Origin: an uncultured Muribaculaceae bacterium
GTDB lineage: Bacteria > Bacteroidota > Bacteroidia > Bacteroidales > Muribaculaceae
Assembly (NCBI GenBank): GCA_947173755.1
Contig: CAMWGM010000045.1
Span: 1 to 9,258 of the forward strand
DNA length: 9,258 nucleotides
Direction of reading: 5' to 3'
Numbering within the stretch: the stretch's first letter is position 1; each line of letters begins with the position of its first letter. Made by a program: the position numbers and the translations under genes. Positions 1 through 6,796 of this stretch are shown piece after piece. Below the pieces are notes generated by a model that had not been told where the DNA came from, did no database searches, and saw only the letters and a program-made list of their open reading frames with translations.

Positions 1-622
1 CATGCAGGGTGTGAAGATCAACGACAAGCACTTCGAGGTCATCGTCCGCCAGATGATGCGCAAGGTCAATATCCTCGATCCGGGCGACACCAACTTCCTC
101 GAGCAGCAGGTTGTCGACAAGCGCGACTTCATGGAGGAGAACGACCGCATCTGGGGCAAGAAATATGTCACCGATGCAGGCGACTCCGAGAATGTCAAGG
201 CCGGTATGATCATCACCGCACGCAAACTCCGCGACGAGAACTCGATGCTCAAGCGCCGCGACATGCGTCTCGTCCAGGTGCGCGACGCCCAGCCCGCAAC
301 CTCCGAGCAGATCCTGCAGGGCATCACCCGTGCCGCACTCCAGACCTCGTCGTTCATGTCGGCCGCTTCTTTCCAGGAGACCACCAAGGTGCTCAACGAG
401 GCAGCCATCAACGGCAAGACCGACTATCTGCAGGGCATGAAGGAGAACGTTATCTGCGGTCATCTCATCCCCGCCGGTACCGGTCTGCGCGAGTACGAGC
501 GCATCGTCGTCAGCAGCAAAGACGACTTTGAATTCGGTTCCGACGCGACCGACGATGATTCAGATATCATCGATGTCGAGCCCTTCGACCTCACCGAAGT
601 CACAGGTAGCACCACTCTTTGA
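1..622 (+). CDS. rpoC: DNA-directed RNA polymerase subunit beta', C-terminal part (5' truncated by window)
   Basis: This is the C-terminal end of the beta' subunit of RNA polymerase, the cytoplasmic enzyme that transcribes all genes. The reading frame is already open at the window edge, and about 206 residues are visible. The segment QGVKINDKHFEVIVRQMMRK near the start is the highly conserved C-terminal beta' block. It is followed by the TSEQILQGITRAALQTSSFMSAASFQETTKVLNEAAINGK region, in which the ITRAALQTSSFMSAASFQETT core is a hallmark of beta'. The protein ends in an acidic tail (FEFGSDATDDDSDIIDVEPFDL), as is usual in Bacteroidota RpoC. The ATG at position 2 is an internal methionine, not the gene start. 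A strong terminator follows 28 bases after the stop, so this is the end of the rpoBC transcript. The identification is very secure. Confidence 0.96.
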   Translation, partial: MQGVKINDKHFEVIVRQMMRKVNILDPGDTNFLEQQVVDKRDFMEENDRIWGKKYVTDAGDSENVKAGMIITARKLRDENSMLKRRDMRLVQVRDAQPATSEQILQGITRAALQTSSFMSAASFQETTKVLNEAAINGKTDYLQGMKENVICGHLIPAGTGLREYERIVVSSKDDFEFGSDATDDDSDIIDVEPFDLTEVTGSTTL

Positions 623-650
623 ACCGTTCCTGAATAGAAACTGACTATAC

Positions 651-685
651 AGCCGCCCTCTTCTCCACAAGAGGGCGGCTTTTTT
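651..685 (+). terminator. Intrinsic terminator after rpoC
   Basis: A perfect 12-bp stem (651-662 with 669-680, containing GCCGCCCTC / GAGGGCGGC) with a 6-base loop (CTCCAC) is followed directly by a run of six T (680-685). It lies 28 bases after the rpoC stop and before the next promoter, so it should end the rpoBC transcript. Confidence 0.93.
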
Positions 686-715
686 CATCCTCTCCCTCAA
701 ACATCCACCGCGCAT

Positions 716-746
716 TTTGAAAAGCGCGTCCGATTGACTACCTTTG
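716..746 (+). promoter_or_regulatory. Bacteroidota-type promoter for the pectinesterase
   Basis: A -33 element TTTG at 716-719 and a -7 element TACCTTTG at 739-746 are separated by 19 bp, which fits the Bacteroidota primary sigma consensus (TTTG / TAnnTTTG). The predicted transcription start is near 751, leaving a short A/T-rich 5' UTR of about 20 bases before the ATG at 770. No Shine-Dalgarno sequence is present, as is usual in this phylum. Confidence 0.75.
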
Positions 747-769
747 CAAAGAATCATGAATTATGAAAT

Positions 770-1735
770 ATGAAAAGACAAATTCTCTCAATCATTCTCT
801 GCGTCCTCTGTTTCTCCACTATCTCCGCTAAAGACGAACAAGGTCGCATCGTCGTCAGCCCTGATGGATCGGGCGACTATTCAACACTCACCGAAGCGAT
901 CCGCAAGATCAGAGGTGACTTTGACGACCCCGTAACGATCTTTGTGAAAAACGGTGTCTACCGCGAAAAAATCCTCATCAACGCCACTGTCAATAATGTC
1001 ACGGTCGAAGGTGAGAACCCCGACAGCGTCATCATCTCCTATGGCGACTACTCAGGTCTCAACAATATGGGTACTTCGGGATCCTATACTGTCAAGATCG
1101 AGGGCAACAACATCACATTCCGCAACATTACCTTCGAAAACACCGCCGGTAGGGTAGGCCCCGCCGTCGCTTGCCACACCATCGGCGATCGCATCCGTTT
1201 CTTCAACTGTCGTTTCCTCGGCAATCAGGACACCCTCTACACCGGAGGCCGCAATGGCCGTCTCTATTTCAAAGACTGCTACGTCGAGGGTACCACCGAC
1301 TTCATTTTCGGTTCGGCCACAGCCCTTTTCGAAAATTGCCGCATTCACGCCAAGGCAGATTCCTATATCACCGCCGCCTCCACTGCTAAGGAGACTCCGG
1401 TCGGCTATGTCTTCTATCGCTGCGATGTCACATCGGCTCCCGACGTGACCCGTCTCTATCTCGGCCGTCCCTGGCGTCCATATGCCTCAACCTATTTTAT
1501 AGAGTGCAGCCTCCCTTCATCCATTCTTCCCGCAGGATGGGAAAACTGGGGCAATCCTGACAACGAAAAGACAGCCCGCTATGGCGAATATGACTGCTCA
1601 GGCCCCGGTGCTTCAACCGCAGGTCGTGTCGCATGGGAGCGCAAGGTCTCACCCACCGAGGCTGCGCGTCTCATCTCCCCCTCGTTCATCTACACACGCA
1701 CCCTCACATGGGATCCCGAAGAACCGGCTAAATAA
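770..1735 (+). CDS. Secreted pectinesterase (pectin methylesterase, CE8 family)
   Basis: This is a 321-residue pectin methylesterase (EC 3.1.1.11), which hydrolyses methyl esters of homogalacturonan to release methanol and leave pectate. A signal peptide is visible (MKRQILSIILCVLCFSTISA, cleavage likely after residue 20), so it should act in the periplasm or outside the cell. The CE8 right-handed beta-helix landmarks are in order: PDGSGDYSTLTEAI (31-44), GVYREK (62-67), QDTLY (153-157, D154 the likely acid/base), DFIFG (177-181, D177 the likely nucleophile) and LGRPW (231-235, R233 substrate contact). The length is normal for a single-domain enzyme. One oddity is that the segment usually read as QAVA is PAVA here, with proline at residue 131 in place of the usual glutamine. 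The gene stands alone, with its own promoter and no SusC/SusD genes beside it. The start at 770 is chosen because the signal peptide begins there. Confidence 0.93.
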   Translation: MKRQILSIILCVLCFSTISAKDEQGRIVVSPDGSGDYSTLTEAIRKIRGDFDDPVTIFVKNGVYREKILINATVNNVTVEGENPDSVIISYGDYSGLNNMGTSGSYTVKIEGNNITFRNITFENTAGRVGPAVACHTIGDRIRFFNCRFLGNQDTLYTGGRNGRLYFKDCYVEGTTDFIFGSATALFENCRIHAKADSYITAASTAKETPVGYVFYRCDVTSAPDVTRLYLGRPWRPYASTYFIECSLPSSILPAGWENWGNPDNEKTARYGEYDCSGPGASTAGRVAWERKVSPTEAARLISPSFIYTRTLTWDPEEPAK

Positions 1736-1756
1736 GTGCGTAGATAAACTCCTCTC

Positions 1757-1771
1757 CGCGCGATACGCGCG
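1757..1771 (+). other. GC-rich hairpin downstream of the pectinesterase (weak terminator candidate)
   Basis: CGCGCG (1757-1762) and CGCGCG (1766-1771) form a 6-bp stem with a 3-base loop, 21 bases after the pectinesterase stop. It is not followed by a T tract, so it is at best a weak or factor-dependent terminator. A second inverted repeat, GATACGC (1762-1768) with GCGTATC (1789-1795), overlaps it and reaches the -33 box of the metK promoter. It could therefore be an operator or chance. Confidence 0.3.
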
Positions 1772-1785
1772 ACACGTAAAATTTA

Positions 1786-1817
1786 TTTGCGTATCTCCGG
1801 GAAAATGCTTACCTTTG
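1786..1817 (+). promoter_or_regulatory. Promoter of the metK transcript
   Basis: TTTG at 1786-1789 and TACCTTTG at 1810-1817 are separated by 20 bp, a good match to the Bacteroidota promoter. The predicted start of transcription is around 1822, which gives metK an unusually long 5' leader of about 190 bases. The candidate riboswitch and terminator lie wholly inside that leader. Confidence 0.8.
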
Positions 1818-1831
1818 CACGTTCTTTAAGA

Positions 1832-1883
1832 AAAGTGGACAAATTTGACTGCTTGCGACCACTTCAAAAAAATGCTAAAACGC
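1832..1883 (+). promoter_or_regulatory. SAM-II-like riboswitch aptamer in the metK leader
   Basis: The segment resembles the compact H-type pseudoknot of SAM-II (metA motif, SAM-alpha). P1 is AAGTGG (1833-1838) paired with CCACTT (1859-1864). The loop carries a U-rich stretch ending TTTG (1844-1847) and the conserved CTTGC (1852-1856). An A-rich joining segment follows (1866-1872), then the conserved 3' GCTAAAA (1874-1880), whose GC can pair with the GC of CTTGC to form the pseudoknot. These blocks occur in the same order and at similar spacing as in remembered Alphaproteobacterial metA examples. The position directly downstream of a promoter and upstream of SAM synthetase makes biological sense. 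The match is from memory, and no covariance search was run. Nothing resembling SAM-I was seen. Confidence 0.78.
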
Positions 1884-1950
1884 CCCTTGTGGGTCATGCC
1901 CCTTCGGTGTGACTCCGCATCCTGAAACGACAATTTTTTTGAAGCAAGCA
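1850..1950 (+). promoter_or_regulatory. Candidate antiterminator pairing of the metK riboswitch
   Basis: CTTCAAAAAAAT (1862-1873) is exactly complementary to ATTTTTTTGAAG (1933-1944), and TGCTTG (1850-1855) is exactly complementary to CAAGCA (1945-1950). Together they give 18 bp interrupted only by a 6-base bulge (1856-1861) on the aptamer side. The 5' strand takes bases from the conserved CTTGC, from P1 and from the A-rich joiner of the aptamer. The 3' strand covers the entire 5' arm of the terminator (1938-1948). The aptamer plus terminator fold and this fold therefore exclude each other. Without SAM this pairing would let polymerase read through into metK. The mechanism is inferred; the complementarity is read directly. 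Confidence 0.7.
1891..1915 (+). other. Hairpin between the aptamer and the terminator in the metK leader
   Basis: Bases 1891-1900 can pair with 1906-1915 (core GTCATGCC / GGTGTGAC, with G-U wobbles) around a 5-base loop, CCTTC. It sits between the two strands of the proposed antiterminator. It could act as a folding spacer or pause hairpin that brings those strands together. No T tract follows, so it is not itself a terminator. Confidence 0.5.
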
Positions 1951-1982
1951 TCCTGTCAGGTTGTCTTGCTTCAAATTTTTTT
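1938..1982 (+). terminator. Intrinsic terminator inside the metK leader (attenuator)
   Basis: TTTGAAGCAAG (1938-1948) pairs perfectly with CTTGCTTCAAA (1965-1975) over 11 bp and is followed by seven T (1976-1982). The 16-base loop can fold further (CCT 1952-1954 with AGG 1958-1960). It lies after the metK promoter and 28 bases before the ATG, so it would stop metK transcription before the gene unless it is prevented from forming. It is not the terminator of the pectinesterase, because a promoter lies in between. Confidence 0.85.
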
Positions 1983-2010
1983 ATATCGTTTCTGAAACCT
2001 GTATTGCAAG

Positions 2011-3312
<1,302 letters not shown>

Positions 3313-3350
3313 GAGATTGGTGTCTCCAATAATTCTTAAAAAACCTTAAA

Positions 3351-3365
3351 TCGCCCTCGGGGCGA
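3351..3365 (+). terminator. Weak terminator-like hairpin after metK
   Basis: TCGCCC (3351-3356) and GGGCGA (3360-3365) form a 6-bp stem with a 3-base loop, 38 bases after the metK stop. The stem is followed by GAAAAATTTTG rather than an immediate T run, and it lies just ahead of the rplS -7 box. Termination may be inefficient, and the hairpin DNA may instead occupy promoter spacer sequence. A second short inverted repeat (ATTGG 3316-3320, CCAAT 3326-3330) lies right after the stop. Confidence 0.35.
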
Positions 3366-3376
3366 GAAAAATTTTG

Positions 3377-3384
3377 TAACTTTG
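3377..3384 (+). promoter_or_regulatory. rplS: Probable -7 element of the rplS promoter
   Basis: TAACTTTG (3377-3384), followed by CA, matches the Bacteroidota -7 box TAnnTTTG seen at the other promoters here. No TTTG is found at the usual -33 distance; that region holds the GC hairpin at 3351-3365. The predicted start near 3389 gives a leader of about 80 bases. Confidence 0.55.
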
Positions 3385-3394
3385 CAGTCGATTT

Positions 3395-3433
3395 CGTAAT
3401 CTCTGGCGGGACATGCAGCCCGCGTATATTGCG
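3395..3433 (+). promoter_or_regulatory. Structured 5' leader of rplS (possible ribosomal-protein leader)
   Basis: Within the rplS 5' UTR, GCGGG (3406-3410) pairs with CCCGC (3419-3423) around an 8-base loop. An outer helix of CGTAAT (3395-3400) with ATTGCG (3428-3433, one G-U pair) closes below it. Leaders bound by their own ribosomal protein are known for several r-protein genes, so autoregulation by L19 is possible. Only the fold is seen; the function is inferred. Confidence 0.4.
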
Positions 3434-3467
3434 AGTAATGTTAAATCTCATAAATCATTATCAACCC

Positions 3468-3830
3468 ATGGATTTGATTAAAGTTGCCGAAGAGGCTTTC
3501 GCCACCGGCAAGCAGCATCCTGACTTCCAGCCCGGCGACACCATCACCGTGGCTTATCGCATCAAGGAAGGCAACAAGGAGCGTATCCAGCAGTATCGCG
3601 GCGTAGTCATCCGCATCTCGGGCGAAGGCAACAAGCGTCGTTTCACCGTTCGCAAGATCTCTGACAACGTCGGTGTTGAGCGTATCTTCCCAATCGAGTC
3701 ACCCTTCATCGACTCAATCACCGTCAACCGTTACGGTAAGGTGCGTCGCGCCAAACTCTACTACCTTCGCAACCTCACCGGCAAGAAGGCCCGCATCAAA
3801 GAGCGTCGCGTCAACACAAAGAAGGATTGA
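3468..3830 (+). CDS. rplS: 50S ribosomal protein L19
   Basis: This is ribosomal protein L19 (bL19), located at the interface of the 30S and 50S subunits. The protein is 120 residues, normal for the family. The signature runs through YRGVVIRISGEGNKRRFTVRKIS (43-65), VGVERIFPIESPFIDSI (68-84) and KVRRAKLYYLRNLTGKKARIKERR (91-114), with the basic C-terminus expected of an rRNA-binding protein. The start is placed at 3468 (MDLIKVAEEAF) because L19 homologues begin there. An in-frame ATG at 3438 and a longer opening at 3429 would add 10 to 13 residues encoded by the leader that do not belong to the family. There is no Shine-Dalgarno sequence. The gene has its own -7 box and a structured leader, and ends at a strong terminator shared with the convergent genes. 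Confidence 0.97.
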   Translation: MDLIKVAEEAFATGKQHPDFQPGDTITVAYRIKEGNKERIQQYRGVVIRISGEGNKRRFTVRKISDNVGVERIFPIESPFIDSITVNRYGKVRRAKLYYLRNLTGKKARIKERRVNTKKD

Positions 3831-3862
3831 TCTGTCGGTGCCCCCGACATTTCCCACCCCAC

Positions 3863-3901
3863 AAAAAAGAGAATACCCACCTCAAGGGTACTCTCTTTTT
3901 T
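3863..3901. terminator. Bidirectional terminator between rplS and the convergent DUF6155-like gene
   Basis: AAAAAAGAGA (3863-3872) pairs with TCTCTTTTTT (3892-3901), and TACCC (3874-3878) pairs with GGGTA (3886-3890), with one A-C mismatch between them and a 7-base loop. The A tract on the left and the T tract on the right give a U run on either strand. The hairpin lies 32 bases after the rplS stop and 57 bases after the stop of the minus-strand gene, so it should serve both. Confidence 0.9.
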
Positions 3902-3958
3902 GTTTTATGCGTATGTCTGTAATTGATTCTTCCTTTTACTATGAATGAAATGTCGGGG

Positions 3959-4489
3959 TCAGGGGTTGTCGGATTTGAATTGGGCGAGAGTTGAGCCGAG
4001 GCGGAGACGCAGGGGGTTGGGGTAGTAGCGGAAGTCTTTCATCTTTTCGAGTGCGCGGATGAACTGCGGCTCATATTCGTCGAGCAGGCGGCGGGTGTGG
4101 AGAAACGTAAGTGTTTCGCCGAAAAACTTGTCGATCTGCTCGAGGGTTGTGTCGGGAAAGACCGCTTCGGCTCCGATGCGCATCAGATTGAGCATGGTGA
4201 ACGCCATCAGTTCGCCCACGGCAGGATCGCCGGGATCGAATATCAGGAACTTTTTTATGATAGGACGTATCTTGGCCAGACGCGGACGGTGGGCATGGTG
4301 GGAGTAGCGCTCCACCTCTTTGAGAATCGGTTTTTTGTATGCCTCGAGTTTCTTGGCCACATCCGGATCGGCATAGAAATCGAGCCACTCCTTGGCCTCC
4401 TTGCTTTTGGCATAGAGGTCAAAGAGCAACTGACGCATTTCGTCGGCCGAGAAGGCTGCCGTGGCTTTACGGAGCGATGTTTTCGACAT
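3959..4489 (-). CDS. Small conserved protein, DUF6155-like
   Basis: This is a 176-residue soluble, charged and probably all-helical protein with no signal peptide or membrane segment, so it is likely cytoplasmic. The N-terminal pattern (MSKTSLRKATAAFSADEMRQLLFDLYAKSKEAKEWLDFYADPD) and the later KIRPIIKKFLIFDPGD resemble the DUF6155 family of uncharacterised Bacteroidota proteins. That assignment is from memory and is moderate. No catalytic motif was recognised, and the function is unknown. The start at 4489 is the first ATG, 21 bases after the dsbD stop. That spacing and the shared strand suggest co-transcription with dsbD, although a functional link is not implied. It ends before the bidirectional terminator at 3863-3901. 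Confidence 0.75.
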   Translation of the reverse strand: MSKTSLRKATAAFSADEMRQLLFDLYAKSKEAKEWLDFYADPDVAKKLEAYKKPILKEVERYSHHAHRPRLAKIRPIIKKFLIFDPGDPAVGELMAFTMLNLMRIGAEAVFPDTTLEQIDKFFGETLTFLHTRRLLDEYEPQFIRALEKMKDFRYYPNPLRLRLGSTLAQFKSDNP

Positions 4490-4510
4490 GGGTTGAGGAG
4501 AGGGAGTGGA

Positions 4511-6553
4511 TCACTTGTAGTTTTTGATACCCTTCTGAAGGAATTCCACGAATGCGGGGATATTCTCGTCATAACTGAAGGGGCCTGACAGATAACCGCC
4601 GTTGTTGTCGACCACGACATAGTAGGGCTGGGCATTGGCCTGAAACTTGTAGCGCTGCAGATAGCTCCACTTGTCGCCATATGTGCGCAAGGTTACGGTG
4701 CGGCCATATTCTTCCACCTTCATGGGAGAGGGAAGGGGTTTCTTTTCGTCGACCATCAGTTTGATCACCACGAAGTTGTCCTGAATCATTGTCTTGACGT
4801 CGGGTTGGTCGAGCACCGCGCCTTCCATCTTGCGGCAGTTCACGCACCCGTAGCCCGAGAAGTCGATCAGCACCGGTTTGCCTTCCTCGGCGGCAATGCG
4901 CATACCCTCTTCATAGTCGTCATACTCGTGGAAGGCTGAGCCATAGAGATTGAAGTCCTGGGTGAACAGCGGCGGCACGAACGCGCTCACTCCCTTGAGA
5001 GGTGCGCCCCAGAGGCCGGGAACCAGATAGATGGTGAACGCCAGTGATGTCAGGGCCAGGAAGAAACGGCCCACACCTACCGACGAATCGGCTTTACCGT
5101 AATGGCTGAAATTGAACTGGCCAAGCAGGTAGAGGCCGAGCAGGAGGAAGATCACGATCCATAGAGCGAGGAATGCCTCGCGGTCGAGAATGTGCCAGCC
5201 GTATGCCAGGTCGGCCACCGAGAGAAACTTCAGCGAAAGAGCGAGTTCAATGAAGCCGAGTACCACCTTGAGCGTGTTCATCCATCCTCCCGAGCGGGGA
5301 GCGGCTTGAAGCATCGTGGGGAACATGGCGAAGAGCATGAAGGGGAGGGCGAGCGCGGTCGAGAAACCGAGCATTCCGATAGCGGGGCCCCAGAGATTGC
5401 CCATTGATGCCGCCTCGACAAGAAGGGTGCCGATGATCGGTCCCGTGCAGGAGAACGACACGAGGGTCAGCGTAAAGGCCATGAAGAAGATCGAGAGGAG
5501 ACCTGTGGTGCGCTCGGCTGTGGCGTCCATGCGGTTGCTCCACGATGCGGGGAGAGTGATCTCAAACGCACCGAAGAATGACACTGCAAACACTACCAGA
5601 AGTGCGAAGAAAATCAGGTTGCAGACCGCCGAGGTCGATAGGGCGTTGAGCGAACTTGCTCCGAATATGCCTGTGATCAGAAGTCCCAGAGCCACATAGA
5701 TGACTATGATCGACACTCCATATATGCAGGCGTCCATGATCGACTTGCGGCGGTCCTTCCCTTTCTTGAGGAAGAAACTGACGGTCATCGGGATCATAGG
5801 CCATACGCAGGGAGTGAAGAGCGCCACGAGACCTCCGAGGAAGCAGGTGAGGAAGATGTAGATCAGTGATCCCTGTCCTGATGTGGCTGACGCCGAAGAG
5901 TCGGCAAAGTCGACCGGTGCCCAGAGATCAGCGGCGGCCGACGGGGCAGTTACCACCGAGTCGGACGATGCGGCGGCAGGAAGTGTCGTGACTGTATCGG
6001 CGGCAGCTTCCTGCTCTTCGGGCTGCGCGGTCTGCTGCTCGGTTATTTTTTCAGGAAGATCTGCCACAGTCTTGGCGGCAGGAAGTTTGGCTTTGGCTGT
6101 CAGGGAAAATTCGGCATGCGACGGCGGAATACAGTTCTGATCGTTACAGGCACCGTAAGTCACCTCGGTGTCGATAGCGACATTTTCAGCCGTGGCCTTG
6201 AATTTCTGTGTGAGAGTCACCGTGCCGGTCCACCATGATAGTTCGCAACCGAACATCTCGTCCATCTCAGTGTGAGGCTTGGCGGAGGGCACCGGTTTGC
6301 CGGTCAGAGTGGCACCTTCGATTTTCGGAAAGGTGATTTCGAGGGGCTGAGGTCCCGCTCCTGGATCGACATCCGGGCTATAGACATGCCATCCGGGCGA
6401 AATGGAGGCTTTATACTCTATCACGCCCTCGGTGTCGGAGGTCATGCGCATGTCGGCCGACCATTTTACCGGATTGAGGATCTGACCGAACGAGGTCAGT
6501 GCGAAAACTAAGAGAAATGCAACGGAGAGCGTTGCGCGGCGAATCTTTTGCAT
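4511..6553 (-). CDS. dsbD: Thiol:disulfide interchange protein DsbD (three-domain)
   Basis: This inner-membrane protein carries reducing power from cytoplasmic thioredoxin to the periplasm, where it keeps isomerases and cytochrome c maturation thiols reduced. The 680 residues show all three DsbD parts. A signal peptide (1-23) leads into an N-terminal periplasmic domain (about 25-155) with the cysteine pair C136/C141 in YGACNDQNCIPP. A low-complexity Ala/Glu/Gln linker follows (about 156-225). The membrane domain (about 228-515, roughly eight helices) has the redox cysteines C249 in TPCVWPMIP and C369 in SFSCTGP. The C-terminal thioredoxin-like domain carries CVNC (570-573) in LIDFSGYGCVNCRKMEG. 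All six expected redox cysteines are present, so it should be functional. The length is typical for Bacteroidota. The ATG at 6553 begins the signal peptide. A DUF6155-like gene follows 21 bases after the stop. Confidence 0.94.
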   Translation of the reverse strand: MQKIRRATLSVAFLLVFALTSFGQILNPVKWSADMRMTSDTEGVIEYKASISPGWHVYSPDVDPGAGPQPLEITFPKIEGATLTGKPVPSAKPHTEMDEMFGCELSWWTGTVTLTQKFKATAENVAIDTEVTYGACNDQNCIPPSHAEFSLTAKAKLPAAKTVADLPEKITEQQTAQPEEQEAAADTVTTLPAAASSDSVVTAPSAAADLWAPVDFADSSASATSGQGSLIYIFLTCFLGGLVALFTPCVWPMIPMTVSFFLKKGKDRRKSIMDACIYGVSIIVIYVALGLLITGIFGASSLNALSTSAVCNLIFFALLVVFAVSFFGAFEITLPASWSNRMDATAERTTGLLSIFFMAFTLTLVSFSCTGPIIGTLLVEAASMGNLWGPAIGMLGFSTALALPFMLFAMFPTMLQAAPRSGGWMNTLKVVLGFIELALSLKFLSVADLAYGWHILDREAFLALWIVIFLLLGLYLLGQFNFSHYGKADSSVGVGRFFLALTSLAFTIYLVPGLWGAPLKGVSAFVPPLFTQDFNLYGSAFHEYDDYEEGMRIAAEEGKPVLIDFSGYGCVNCRKMEGAVLDQPDVKTMIQDNFVVIKLMVDEKKPLPSPMKVEEYGRTVTLRTYGDKWSYLQRYKFQANAQPYYVVVDNNGGYLSGPFSYDENIPAFVEFLQKGIKNYK

Positions 6554-6642
6554 GGGCTTCGTTGGTGAATTTGTTGCGGTTTGTCCTTATGAAACTGCGG
6601 TTTCTCAACCGGCGGTCGTGACGAATTTCAGTCGCACATACC

Positions 6643-6661
6643 CTCTTCTTTTGCAGAAGAG
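6643..6661 (-). other. Short hairpin in the dsbD 5' leader
   Basis: CTCTTCT (6643-6649) pairs perfectly with AGAAGAG (6655-6661) around a 5-base loop. It lies between the probable dsbD start of transcription and the ATG. No T tract follows on either strand, so it is not a terminator. It could be a leader structure or an operator; nothing decides between these. Confidence 0.35.
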
Positions 6662-6685
6662 CACTGTTCAGGACAACTTTCACTG

Positions 6686-6693
6686 CAAATTTA
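6686..6693 (-). promoter_or_regulatory. dsbD: Probable -7 element for dsbD
   Basis: On the minus strand this reads TAAATTTG and continues as CAG, the same TAnnTTTGCAG form as the forward -7 boxes in this intergenic region. It would give a leader of about 125 bases before the dsbD ATG. No clear TTTG occurs at the -33 distance on the minus strand, so confidence is limited. Confidence 0.45.
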
Positions 6694-6713
6694 CGATTTT
6701 TTTTCGGTTTATC

Positions 6714-6744
6714 TTTGCAGTTAAGAAAAAAGTATTTACCTTTG
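6714..6744 (+). promoter_or_regulatory. Promoter of the TraB/ABC operon
   Basis: TTTG at 6714-6717 and TACCTTTG at 6737-6744 are separated by 19 bp, a full match to the Bacteroidota consensus. The upstream TTTG is itself part of a second -7-like box (TATCTTTG, 6710-6717), which has no -33 partner of its own. The predicted start is near 6749, with a leader of about 48 bases. Confidence 0.75.
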
Positions 6745-6796
6745 CAGTGTATTAGATGACTACAACACCTCCACACCTGATTAAATATCCACTTTT

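Noticed and set aside
560..757. A 65-codon minus-strand open frame across the end of rpoC and its terminator
   Set aside because: It runs through a strong terminator hairpin and a promoter and matches nothing recognisable.
1736..2010. A SAM-I (S-box) riboswitch or a coding leader peptide as the basis of metK control
   Set aside because: No S-box consensus elements are visible. No open frame rich in methionine codons sits ahead of the terminator. The SAM-II-like blocks explain the leader better.
3429..3467. A longer N-terminus for L19 starting at 3429 or the in-frame ATG at 3438
   Set aside because: L19 homologues start at MDLIKVAEEAF. The extra codons fall in the structured leader and show no family conservation.
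4097..4588. A 163-codon plus-strand open frame opposite the DUF6155-like gene and the end of dsbD
   Set aside because: It is antisense to two genes with better support, spans their junction, and shows no family resemblance or promoter.
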